NCBI RefSeq assembly: GCF_900099605.1
Contig: NZ_FNDK01000003.1
Location: 1 to 64,000, forward strand
Direction of reading: 5' to 3'
DNA length: 64,000 nucleotides
From: Alteribacillus persepolensis
GTDB lineage: Bacteria; Bacillota; Bacilli; Bacillales; Marinococcaceae
The stretch's first letter is position 1. Every line of letters starts with the position of its first letter. A program made the translations under genes and the position numbers. The notes below the pieces were generated by a model. That model had not been told where the DNA came from, searched no databases, and saw only the letters and a program-made list of their open reading frames with translations. Shown here in pieces: positions 25,483-32,473 of the stretch.

Positions 25483-25560
25483 ATGATGACAGTGTATGAA
25501 GCGCTGATGCTCATGATTTCATTTGGAGCGTTAGTGGTGATGCTCTTGTCACAAAAATAA
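25483..25560 (+). CDS. holin-like type I toxin peptide
   Basis: The 25-residue peptide is one hydrophobic helix (TVYEALMLMISFGALVVML) with a short polar end (SQK). This is the pattern of the 'putative holin-like toxin' family, whose members begin with T-V-x-x-A/S-L-M-L-M-I-x-F. These peptides insert in the membrane. The stop codon overlaps the hairpin that terminates the convergent antitoxin RNA. Production is probably held down by that RNA and by the leader hairpin. Confidence 0.75.
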   Translation: MMTVYEALMLMISFGALVVMLLSQK

Positions 25561-25595
25561 ATCACCCTTGAGTTGACGGCTCGAGCGGGTGATTT
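25559..25595. terminator. terminator hairpin of the antitoxin RNA
   Basis: AAATCACCC (25559-25567) pairs with GGGTGATTT (25587-25595); an inner CTTGAG/CTCGAG-like stem extends it. T-rich sequence follows on both strands. Confidence 0.75.
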
Positions 25596-25640
25596 ATTTT
25601 CTCCTGGCCGGACCCCGTTGAGGGAACCAAGCTATGGCAG

Positions 25641-25675
25641 GACCGTAGGTGTTCGCCGCACCTGCGGTCTTTTTA
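25641..25675 (+). terminator. terminator of the toxin mRNA
   Basis: GACCGTAGGTG pairs with CACCTGCGGTC (one mismatch), followed by TTTTTATT. Confidence 0.85.
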
Positions 25676-25695
25676 TTATATGATGATGTACTTTC

Positions 25696-25724
25696 ATTAT
25701 ACCAAAACTTTCCGCTTTCGCCAA
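25696..25724 (-). promoter_or_regulatory. sigma-A promoter of the antitoxin RNA
   Basis: On the minus strand TTGGCG (25724-25719) and a perfect TATAAT (25701-25696) are separated by exactly 17 bases. It is stronger than the toxin promoter and sits four bases past the stop codon of the neighbouring membrane-protein gene. Confidence 0.75.
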
Positions 25725-25727
25725 TCG

Positions 25728-26210
25728 CTACACGCTGACATGAATAAGACAAGCCAAAACAAAGACAAATGCAGCATAACGATGATAACGGCGGCGTTTG
25801 CCTGATGATTTTTGTTTGCGGAAATAACCGGTAAGAAGCACGGCCATAAAAGCAGCTGCTGCGGCCGATCCGCTCATCGCTTTTAATGTCAGTACAGGAT
25901 AGAAAGAGGGCATGCCGGCAGCATGAGGAAACAGCATGAGCGCTCCCCATACAGCGAGCGCGATGTGAAACCGTATGTACACCCGTGTGAACAGAACCAG
26001 CTTGCGAAAGCGGAGGTGTTTCACAGCGATGAGCAAAGGATAGAGAAAAAACGCCAGCAGCACATAAATGAAACCAGCTGCTGCACTATTCACCAACATT
26101 TCATAAGATGATGACGGCGCTGCCGTAAGGAGAAGAATGAGCATCATCGTGGGAGTGCCTAGAATGAGGAATGACTGCAAAAATGTTAACCGAAAGAAAA
26201 AACGCCGCAT
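25728..26210 (-). CDS. small multi-pass membrane protein
   Basis: The 160-residue protein has about five hydrophobic helices (about 9-28, 38-60, 80-97, 105-127 and 142-158). Histidines recur in or near the membrane: YIRFHIALAVWGALMLFPHAAG, RRRYHRY and CLIHVSV. Paired His in a four- or five-helix bundle resembles cytochrome b561/ferric reductase-like haem proteins, but I cannot confirm a family. AAAGGAG precedes the ATG by nine bases. No redox partner gene is adjacent. Confidence 0.6.
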   Translation of the reverse strand: MRRFFFRLTFLQSFLILGTPTMMLILLLTAAPSSSYEMLVNSAAAGFIYVLLAFFLYPLLIAVKHLRFRKLVLFTRVYIRFHIALAVWGALMLFPHAAGMPSFYPVLTLKAMSGSAAAAAFMAVLLTGYFRKQKSSGKRRRYHRYAAFVFVLACLIHVSV

Positions 26211-26297
26211 AGCTGATTTGCTCCTTTAGTTGAAAACTGTCCATGACTTGTTTGTACTTTTTTCTAAGCCAAATGAAAAGAAAAACATGTGTACAAA

Positions 26298-26323
26298 GTG
26301 TAACGAATAGACTAATAGGGAAC
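26298..26323 (+). promoter_or_regulatory. SigB-like promoter candidate for the GlsB-family gene
   Basis: GTGTAA and GGGAAC are spaced by 14 bases, a partial match to the SigB consensus GTTTAA and GGGTAT. Related small genes in B. subtilis are, to my knowledge, part of the general stress regulon. Confidence 0.35.
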
Positions 26324-26373
26324 AACATCTGCAAGACATTTTTTCATCATGAATGAAAGGAGTTATGTGGTGT

Positions 26374-26622
26374 ATGGGATTTATCTTATTTTTAATTATC
26401 GGCGGTATTATTGGCTGGCTGGCAGGTCTACTTCTCGGTAAAGATGTACCAGGCGGCATTCTTGGCAACATTATAGCTGGTATTGTCGGAGCTTGGATTG
26501 GAGGAAGTCTCTTTGGAGCATGGGGTCCTTCTGTCGGTGGAATTGCCTTTTTTCCAGCTCTCTTAGGTGCCATTATATTTATTGCGGTATTGAGTTTAAT
26601 TATTAAAGCAATTCGCAAGTAA
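26374..26622 (+). CDS. GlsB/YeaQ/YmgE family small membrane protein
   Basis: I choose the ATG at 26374 (82 residues), because GAAAGGAG lies 11 bases upstream and family members begin with MGFI-like sequence; the ATGs at 26353 and 26365 overlap or abut that site. Three membrane helices contain IIGGIIGWLAGLLLGKD, GILGNIIAGIVGAWIGG and a C-terminal LLGAIIFIAVLSLIIKAI. The pattern GGIIGWLAG..G.D.PGG..GNI..G..GA..G defines the transglycosylase-associated protein family, usually general-stress proteins of unknown mechanism. Confidence 0.85.
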   Translation: MGFILFLIIGGIIGWLAGLLLGKDVPGGILGNIIAGIVGAWIGGSLFGAWGPSVGGIAFFPALLGAIIFIAVLSLIIKAIRK

Positions 26623-26631
26623 TGTTATCCC

Positions 26632-26661
26632 CCCTCCGTTTTTCGAAGCGGAGGGCTTTTT
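26632..26661 (+). terminator. intrinsic terminator
   Basis: CCCTCCG pairs with CGGAGGG, followed by CTTTTT. Confidence 0.82.
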
Positions 26662-26792
26662 CATAGGTATGAATATGTCACCCCCGTCACATGGAAAACA
26701 TCTTTCAGTGCTGTAATCATTTTTACCGTAATTATAAGTGATAGTCATAGAAGCAGCGCCTTCGTTGTAATGATAATGGGGGAGGGATGGTC

Positions 26793-28145
26793 GTGAAGCA
26801 GAAGAAATCTTGGTATGAAAAAGATAAAGCGTATGTGTGGCACCATATGAAGCCGTATCAAAAAGATGGTCATGCGATGGTAGTAAAAGAAGCACAGGGA
26901 GCTTGGATTACTGATATAGAAGACAACAAATATTTAGATGCTATGTCGGGTTTGTGGTGCGTGAATGCAGGTTATGGGAGAAAAGAACTTGTAGAGGCCG
27001 CCAGCCAGCAGCTTGCAGCCATGCCGTTTTATCCATTAACGAACAGTCACACGCCTGCCATCGAACTAGCCGAAAAGCTGCGTGAATGGCTCGCAGGAAG
27101 CTACCGGATAGTATATGCCAATAGTGGATCAGAAGCGAATGAAACGGCTTTTAAGATTGCACGTCAATTCCATCGCCAACATGGAAACCCGCACAAATAT
27201 AAAATCATTTCCCGTTATCGTTCTTATCACGGCAGCACACTGGCAACACTTGCGGCAACGGGTCAAGCGCAGCGAAAGTATCTTTATGAACCGCTGCCGG
27301 AAGGATTTATTCATGTACGAGCGCCCGATTCGTATCGTAAGCCAGAAGGATTCGATGATAAAGCATGGAACCTTGCTTGTGCTCAGGTGATGGAAGATGC
27401 GATTTTGTTTGAACGTCCGGAAACGGTAGCAGCTGTCATCATGGAACCAATTATTACAGGAGGCGGCATTCTTATTCCGCATGAAAGTTACGTGAAACAG
27501 GTAGAAAAAGTATGTCGAAAGCATGATGTGCTGCTCATCATTGATGAAGTGATTTGTGGTTTTGGACGGACAGGAAAGAAATTCGGATTTTTGCACTATG
27601 GCATCAAACCAGATATCGTGACGATGGCAAAAGGCATTACAAGCGGTTATCTTCCGTTAGCAGCAACAGCAGTAAGAGAAGAATTGTACGAGTCATTCCA
27701 GCAAACAGGTGAAAATGACCATTTTCGGCATGTCAACACGTTCGGAGGCAATCCAGCAGCTTGTAAACTGGCGGTGAGAAACTTAGAATTAATGGAGCAA
27801 GAAAACTTATGCCAGCGCGCGGAAGAAAAAGGGGCAGCGATCAAAAAGGCGCTTATGAAACTCTTTGATCATCCTCATGTGGGAGATGTTCGCCAAAAGG
27901 GACTGTTAATAGGTATTGAACTGGTGAAGGATAAAGACACAAAAGAGCCTGTGGATGATTCGTACAGCACAGAAGTTGTTCAGGCTTGTAAAAAGCATGG
28001 CCTGATCGCAGGGAAAAATGCCGACACTGTTTCCGGTTACAGCAACATCATCAATATCGCTCCGCCTCTTTCTCTTACCGATGACGACGCTGCTTTTATC
28101 AGCACTGTCATGAAAAACGTATTTTTTACAGAAAAGCTCGGTTAA
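26793..28145 (+). CDS. class III (PLP) aminotransferase
   Basis: The GTG at 26793 lies seven bases after GGGGAGGG, while the ATG at 26787 is only one base from it, so I prefer GTG (450 residues). PLP-enzyme landmarks are visible. The cofactor-binding NSGSEANETAFK is at about 110-121, and YRSYHGSTLAT follows at about 150. LLIIDEVICGFGRTG (Asp about 250) contacts the pyridine ring. The Schiff-base Lys is in VTMAKGITSGYLPL (about 279), and TFGGNPAAC follows at about 315. This resembles the omega-amino acid:pyruvate aminotransferases and B. subtilis YhxA-like proteins. The amino donor cannot be read from sequence. Confidence 0.86.
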   Translation: MKQKKSWYEKDKAYVWHHMKPYQKDGHAMVVKEAQGAWITDIEDNKYLDAMSGLWCVNAGYGRKELVEAASQQLAAMPFYPLTNSHTPAIELAEKLREWLAGSYRIVYANSGSEANETAFKIARQFHRQHGNPHKYKIISRYRSYHGSTLATLAATGQAQRKYLYEPLPEGFIHVRAPDSYRKPEGFDDKAWNLACAQVMEDAILFERPETVAAVIMEPIITGGGILIPHESYVKQVEKVCRKHDVLLIIDEVICGFGRTGKKFGFLHYGIKPDIVTMAKGITSGYLPLAATAVREELYESFQQTGENDHFRHVNTFGGNPAACKLAVRNLELMEQENLCQRAEEKGAAIKKALMKLFDHPHVGDVRQKGLLIGIELVKDKDTKEPVDDSYSTEVVQACKKHGLIAGKNADTVSGYSNIINIAPPLSLTDDDAAFISTVMKNVFFTEKLG

Positions 28146-28560
28146 GTTCGGTGGATGTATTTGTGACGGTGCTGCTGGTGAATGCCTGCCGCAAGCACAG
28201 CCTCTGCTCCCTGCAACGTACCGGCTGGTTTGTTTGGCATCTCACGCGCTGCTCCTGCCTGTCACATTGCAGCTGCTAACAAGTTCTATTAGTTTATATG
28301 TCCAGCCATTGTGTGAAACAAAGCAATCTATATGAAGCTTCATTTGTTATGCGGCAGACTGTCTCAAAGAGCTCTCTCTTTGAGACAGTCTTTTTCTGTA
28401 TGAAAAGTAATGGCTTTCGGTTAGGGACCAACGGCAGCCTGCGTTTTTCTAGTGTTTTCTAAAGGGCACCTATTGTATAATGGACGTTGTTTGCATCTGC
28501 ACTATTTTTATTTTTTGAATAATTTCGATAAAATATAGTCCGGGAAGGGGGAAGTGATCG
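28146..28560. other. intergenic region before the yhdT-panF pair
   Basis: It holds a strong hairpin terminator at 28356-28396, about 210 bases after the aminotransferase stop. A TATAAT with a weak TGTTTT -35 at 17 bases (about 28455-28483) may be the promoter of the yhdT-panF operon. The GC-rich part near 28170-28270 shows no gene. Confidence 0.45.
28356..28396 (+). terminator. intrinsic terminator, 16-bp perfect stem
   Basis: AGACTGTCTCAAAGAG (28356-28371) pairs exactly with 28376-28391, followed by T's. It belongs to the recurrent GACTGTC/GGCTGTC hairpin family of this window. Confidence 0.9.
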
Positions 28561-28845
28561 ATGGCAGCACATGAAAAGAAAGACTGGCGGTTTAAGATTG
28601 CTCATCGCGAAGCCTGGATTGGTGTGGGCTTGGTGTTGTTTAATTTTTTATGGTGGTTTGGTTTTGCCTATGGCCTTGGATCTAAGCCGGTCAGTGATTA
28701 CCAGTATATATGGGGAATGCCGGCTTGGTTTTTTTATAGCTGCATCATTGGTTCACTCATCATGATAGTGCTGGTGATAGTTGTGGTGAAAGCATTTTTT
28801 AAAGAGGTGCCGTTTGAAGAAGGTCAAGAGGAGGAGAAGTCATGA
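28561..28845 (+). CDS. yhdT: YhdT family membrane protein (DUF997)
   Basis: The 94-residue protein has two membrane helices (about 18-40 and 58-82) separated by GSKPVSDYQYIWGMPAWFFYS, a hallmark of the YhdT/DUF997 family. Its ATG follows GGGGGAAGTG. The stop overlaps the start of panF by four bases (ATGA), so the two are translationally coupled. YhdT accompanies the pantothenate symporter in many genomes and is presumed an accessory subunit; its mechanism is not established. Confidence 0.85.
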   Translation: MAAHEKKDWRFKIAHREAWIGVGLVLFNFLWWFGFAYGLGSKPVSDYQYIWGMPAWFFYSCIIGSLIMIVLVIVVVKAFFKEVPFEEGQEEEKS

Positions 28846-30278
28846 ATTGGGATGTTGTAATTCCACTGCTCGTATTTCTTCTCTTCATTTTCGCTATTGG
28901 TTTTTGGGCATCGCGTCATATTGCGGCAAAAAGTAATTTTCTGCAAGAGTATTTTCTAGGAAGCCGGGAGTTAGGCGGCTTGGTGCTGGCGATGACGATG
29001 ATTGCTACATATGGAAGTGCGAGCAGTTTTGTCGGCGGGCCGGGAGCGGCATACAGCGAAGGCCTCGGCTGGGTGCTGTTATCTATGTCACAAGTCGCGA
29101 CAGGCTATTTTGTGCTGATGATTTTAGGGAAAAAGTTTGCAATCAAAGCAAGACAGTATAAAGCTATCACGTTAGTGGACTATTTAAAGGGACGATATAA
29201 CAGCAAGGCGGTTGTGCTGTTAAGTGCTGTCAGTATTATTATTTTCCTTTTTTCGGCCATGACAGCACAATGGGTCGGCGGTGCTCGTTTAATTGAGTCA
29301 CTGACGGGGTTATCGTACACATCGGCATTGTTTATTTTTGCTTTTGCGGTAATTATTTATGTCATTATCGGAGGTTTCCGGGCAGTCGCTGTGACGGATG
29401 CGCTGCAAGGCATTGTGATGTTTGTTGGAACGCTGATTATTTTAGTTGGAACGATTATTGCCGGAGGCGGAATGGGAAACATTATGTCCGATTTGGCCAA
29501 TGAAAATCCGAACTTGGTCAGCCCGTTTGGCCACGACGGCAGTTTAACGCCATTATATGTTTCATCCTTTTGGATTCTTGTGGGTGTCGGCGTGGTTGGT
29601 CTTCCGCAAGTAGCAGTTCGGGCAATGTCCTATAAAGACGCCAAAGGAATGCATCGTGCGTTAATCATTGGCACGATAGTCGTTGCGTTTATGATGTTTG
29701 GCATGCACCTTGTTGGTGTCATGGCAAGACCGATTTTACCAGGAATTGAAGTGGCAGACTCTGTTATGCCAACGATTACGATGGAAGTGCTGCCGGCTTG
29801 GCTTGCTGGTGTCGTACTTGCCGCCCCGATGGCAGCTATTATGTCAACGGTTGATTCCCTATTGTTGTTGGTCAGTTCCACTGTTGTAAAAGATGTGTAT
29901 TTGAATTATGTCAATCCAAAGGCCACTCGCAAAAAAGTGAAAACAATGAGTTTTGCGGTCACCGCTTTATTAGGGATTGCTGTGTTTGCGTTAGCATTAA
30001 GCCCGCCGGATCTTTTAATTTGGCTGAACTTATTTGCGTTTGGCGGCCTGGAATCTGCATTTATTTGGCCGGTTGTTCTCGGCTTGTACTGGGCCAAGGG
30101 CAATAAGTACGGTGCCATGGCATCCATTATTGCAGGGGTCGCATCTTACAGCATCATTCACAATATATGGCCGGAACCATTTGGCATGCACACGGTAACG
30201 GTGCCTGTGCTGCTGTCCTTTCTAAGTTACGTGACTGCCAGCTTGCTGACTGCAAGGAAAGCAGCTTCGTTGTCATAA
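28842..30278 (+). CDS. panF: sodium/pantothenate symporter
   Basis: The 478-residue carrier belongs to the solute:sodium symporter family, with about 13 helices. Segments typical of PanF include YFLGSRELGGLVLAMTM, YGSASSFVGGPGAAY, LGWVLLSMSQV and AAPMAAIMSTVDSLLLL, the last being the SSS signature. It would import pantothenate with Na+ for coenzyme A synthesis, which fits a neighbourhood rich in CoA-dependent enzymes, although the two operons are separate. An alternative is another monocarboxylate substrate. The YhdT partner directly upstream supports the PanF call. Confidence 0.88.
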   Translation: MNWDVVIPLLVFLLFIFAIGFWASRHIAAKSNFLQEYFLGSRELGGLVLAMTMIATYGSASSFVGGPGAAYSEGLGWVLLSMSQVATGYFVLMILGKKFAIKARQYKAITLVDYLKGRYNSKAVVLLSAVSIIIFLFSAMTAQWVGGARLIESLTGLSYTSALFIFAFAVIIYVIIGGFRAVAVTDALQGIVMFVGTLIILVGTIIAGGGMGNIMSDLANENPNLVSPFGHDGSLTPLYVSSFWILVGVGVVGLPQVAVRAMSYKDAKGMHRALIIGTIVVAFMMFGMHLVGVMARPILPGIEVADSVMPTITMEVLPAWLAGVVLAAPMAAIMSTVDSLLLLVSSTVVKDVYLNYVNPKATRKKVKTMSFAVTALLGIAVFALALSPPDLLIWLNLFAFGGLESAFIWPVVLGLYWAKGNKYGAMASIIAGVASYSIIHNIWPEPFGMHTVTVPVLLSFLSYVTASLLTARKAASLS

Positions 30279-30574
30279 CAAGAAAAAGAAGCATATTTAT
30301 ATGTTTCGCATGAAACAAGGATTCGGCATCACATAGTGGAATGACGAGGTGAAGAGCGCTTTTGACTAATCATCTTTGCACGGCAGTCAAGTGAGGCGCC
30401 TGCGGTCGTGACAAGAATGAACGTCTGCTAAAACCGTCTGCGCCCTGTGTCGGGCGCAGAAGCTGCCGCCTTCTGCGAAGGAGCAAGCGGTAAGCTGTTG
30501 AGAAAGCTGAGGTGCTGCCTGCGGCGAGTGAACCTGAATTTGTCAAAATGAAGGGTGTATTACTTGTAAATCGG

Positions 30575-30626
30575 AAAAAGGAGCTGCCCAAAGGTTATTT
30601 TTGTGACCTTTGGGCAGCTCCTTTTT
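30575..30626 (+). terminator. strong intrinsic terminator
   Basis: AAAAAGGAGCTGCCCAAAGGT (broken here as AAAAAGGAGC plus TGCCCAAAGGT) at 30575-30595 pairs exactly with 30606-30626. Confidence 0.88.
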
Positions 30627-30674
30627 TGTAATCCGCAGCCCAACCTCCCTCTTTCAAGCACTTGCGATTTCCTT

Positions 30675-30725
30675 TGTTTCATTTTTTTGAAACGTGTTCA
30701 CATGATTTGTTTCAAATGAAACAAA
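30675..30725 (+). promoter_or_regulatory. activator-binding inverted repeats (UAS) for the orphan tctC
   Basis: TGTTTCA (30675-30681) faces TGAAACG (30688-30694). TTTGTTTCA (30706-30714) faces TGAAACAAA (30717-30725) across two bases. The same TTTCA/TGAAA symmetry precedes the two other sigma-54 promoters of this window, so these are probable sites for the enhancer-binding protein encoded at 43625-45502. Confidence 0.65.
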
Positions 30726-30774
30726 ATGTAAAACGATTCGTTGTTAAATAACGTGAATCAAACGAATGAAACGT

Positions 30775-30791
30775 TTGGCATGAAACGTGCA
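30775..30791 (+). promoter_or_regulatory. sigma-54 promoter
   Basis: TTGGCATGAAACGTGCA has GG (30777-30778) and GC (30789-30790) separated by 10 bases, the -24/-12 geometry of RpoN promoters. Confidence 0.68.
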
Positions 30792-30922
30792 TAGTGATAA
30801 GGTTGTCTGATTCTAAAAAAGAGAGGAGTGTTAAGAAAATCAAAAAGCAGCGAAAAAGGGAAAGGCCGTGTGGTTCTTCATATTTTTGTAAGCGATTTCA
30901 AAATTGAGGAGGTTAGAAGGAA

Positions 30923-31915
30923 ATGAAAAGATGTATGTTGTTTACGCTGTTAGCCGTGTTTTTGATGGTTGGTTGTGCGACTGGAACTTCAACGGAAAAC
31001 AAATCAGAAGCAGAAGGATCCAATGACGCTGCTGCTGATTTTCCGCAAGAACCGATTGAAATGATTTTGCCTTTCCCAACAGGAGGTAATTACGATGGGG
31101 CTGCGCGTATTTTAACAAAATATGCCGAGAAGTATTTACCCAACGATCAGTCGTTTGCACTGATTAACAAAACAGGAGGTGCTAATACAGCCGGTGTGAC
31201 AGAACTGTCTCAAACAGAACCGGATGGGTACACACTTGGGTTTGTGCAAACTTCTACTATCACTACTGAATCGCATTACGGTCATGTATCGTATACACAT
31301 GATAGTTTTCAGCCTATTATGAAAGTATTGCAAGTAGATGGGTATATGTTCATTAATGATGATGCACCGTGGGAGACCTTTGATGAATGGCTCGACTATG
31401 TGAAAGAACATCCTGGCGAATTTAAAGTGTCAGCGGTTCCTGGAGCTGTACCGCTGTTAGAAACATTAAAAGCAGAAGCTGGCATTGATTATGATATTGT
31501 GCCGTTTGACGGATTTGCTGAAGCCACAACGGCATTAATCGGAGGTCACGTTGATGCAACCATTGGCACATTGCCTGGAATGAAAACACACCTTGATTCT
31601 GGAGATGTCCGTCCGTTGTTTAGTTCCACAGGCAGAGAGTTAGAAGGCGATATTCCAACGTTGAAAGACAAAGGCATTGATGTAGAAGAAAATAAAATGG
31701 TAGGGTTGATCGCACCAAAAGATTTGCCGCAGGAAAAACTGGATTTATTGCACGATGTGTTTAAGCAAGCACTTGATGATCCTGACCTGCAAGAAGAATT
31801 TGAGCAAGCAGGGCTTGAAGCAGTATATGCCGGACCAGAAGAATTCCAGCAAGATATTACGGACACATATGAATTTGACCGGCGCATTTTAGAGACAGCA
31901 GGGTTACTAGAATAG
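30923..31915 (+). CDS. TctC-family solute-binding lipoprotein (orphan)
   Basis: The 330-residue protein has a lipoprotein signal (LLAVFLMVGC, lipid on Cys about 18) and an acidic linker. The TctC (Bug) fold follows, with ILPFPTGGNYDGAARIL, INKTGGANTAGV and FKVSAVPGAVPLLETL. It would bind a carboxylated or aromatic solute for a tripartite tricarboxylate transporter. No TctA or TctB gene follows. The protein is strikingly similar along its whole length to the TctC at 52208-53173, so it probably shares the TctBA pair there. It is driven by its own sigma-54 promoter. Confidence 0.9.
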   Translation: MKRCMLFTLLAVFLMVGCATGTSTENKSEAEGSNDAAADFPQEPIEMILPFPTGGNYDGAARILTKYAEKYLPNDQSFALINKTGGANTAGVTELSQTEPDGYTLGFVQTSTITTESHYGHVSYTHDSFQPIMKVLQVDGYMFINDDAPWETFDEWLDYVKEHPGEFKVSAVPGAVPLLETLKAEAGIDYDIVPFDGFAEATTALIGGHVDATIGTLPGMKTHLDSGDVRPLFSSTGRELEGDIPTLKDKGIDVEENKMVGLIAPKDLPQEKLDLLHDVFKQALDDPDLQEEFEQAGLEAVYAGPEEFQQDITDTYEFDRRILETAGLLE

Positions 31916-31967
31916 CAGAAGACACTATTAGTATTCAGAAAATAAAAACTAGTTAAAACTATATTAT

Positions 31968-32006
31968 AGAAGAGGACAAACCGATACGCGTTTGTCTTCT
32001 TTTTTT
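31968..32006 (+). terminator. intrinsic terminator after the orphan tctC
   Basis: AGAAGAGGACAAAC pairs with GTTTGTCTTCTTT (one G-T), followed by T's. Confidence 0.82.
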
Positions 32007-32059
32007 GAAGGGAGAAAAGTGTATATGTTGGTTGTTATTTTAAAGATTTTTCATCCATA

Positions 32060-32205
32060 CGCTGTCCGAAGCAGGAGCAGAAGACGGGCGATTCCAGCGG
32101 GAACAGCATGAGGCGAAGACCCTGCAAAACCGTTTGTGGAGGCTTGGGCCATGGCCCGCGGACAGCGTCCCGTCTGTGGCAGATGCGTTCTAAAGCAGCA
32201 GTGTC
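32060..32205. repeat. degenerate Bacillaceae dispersed repeat
   Basis: The stretch with GGCGATTCCAGCGGGAACAG, ATGAGGCGAAGACCCTGCA, GGAGGCTTGGGCCATGGC and CCGCGGACAGCGTCCCGTCT follows the order of a GC-rich intergenic repeat I know from many Bacillaceae genomes. It is imperfectly palindromic and non-coding. Confidence 0.55.
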
Positions 32206-32217
32206 TACGGTGACAAG

Positions 32218-32255
32218 AATGGTGGTTGAGTGGGTTTCTCAACCACCATTTTTCG
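32218..32255 (+). terminator. intrinsic terminator
   Basis: AATGGTGGTTGAG (32218-32230) pairs exactly with 32238-32250, followed by TTTC. It isolates the downstream sigma-54 operon from readthrough. Confidence 0.88.
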
Positions 32256-32279
32256 TATCTTTTCTTGTGATTTTAGAAA

Positions 32280-32306
32280 CAAGTGAAACAATACTCGTTT
32301 CACTTG
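32280..32306 (+). promoter_or_regulatory. activator-binding inverted repeat (UAS)
   Basis: CAAGTGAAAC (32280-32289) is exactly inverted at 32297-32306 across seven bases. It ends 57 bases before the sigma-54 promoter. Confidence 0.68.
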
Positions 32307-32362
32307 AAACGAAAAACGCAACATTTCGAGCAGCAATCCTTGTTATGACAGGGGCAAAAAGG

Positions 32363-32379
32363 TTGGCACACTATTTGCT
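32363..32379 (+). promoter_or_regulatory. sigma-54 promoter of the beta-oxidation operon
   Basis: TTGGCACACTATTTGCT matches the RpoN consensus TTGGCACNNNNNTTGCW at every fixed position. Confidence 0.85.
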
Positions 32380-32473
32380 TATTATATAGAGTGTACAAGA
32401 AAAGGGGATATCGCCGCAGAGGAGGGACTTTTCTCATCAATGAAAAGAGAAAAATAAAGAGGAGTGAATGAGG

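Larger units (their letters stand above)
25556..25689 (-). ncRNA. predicted antitoxin RNA (RatA/SR4-type arrangement)
   Basis: A minus-strand promoter at 25696-25724 would start an RNA near 25689. It would run leftward through the 3' part of the toxin mRNA to the hairpin at 25559-25595, where the minus strand reads GGGTGATTT followed by ATTTTTG. The predicted RNA of about 130 bases is complementary to the toxin mRNA 3' end, including the stop codon. Ends are inferred from promoter and hairpin positions. Confidence 0.62.
30279..30922. other. intergenic region before the orphan tctC
   Basis: The left part (about 30390-30560) is GC-rich degenerate repeat-like DNA without a gene. A 21-bp-stem terminator occupies 30575-30626. 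The right part contains two TTTCA/TGAAA inverted repeats and a sigma-54 promoter for the downstream lipoprotein gene, with an untranslated leader of about 120 bases. Confidence 0.6.
31916..32473. other. intergenic region before the acyl-CoA dehydrogenase operon
   Basis: In order it contains a terminator (31968-32006), a GC-rich dispersed-repeat remnant (about 32060-32205), a second terminator (32218-32255), an inverted repeat for activator binding (32280-32306) and a sigma-54 promoter (32363-32379). No gene is visible. Confidence 0.65.

Noticed and set aside
28490-28515. Possible sigma-54 promoter before yhdT-panF (TGGACGTTGTTTGCA)
   Set aside because: GG and GC are nine rather than ten bases apart and there is no TTTCA/TGAAA inverted repeat upstream.
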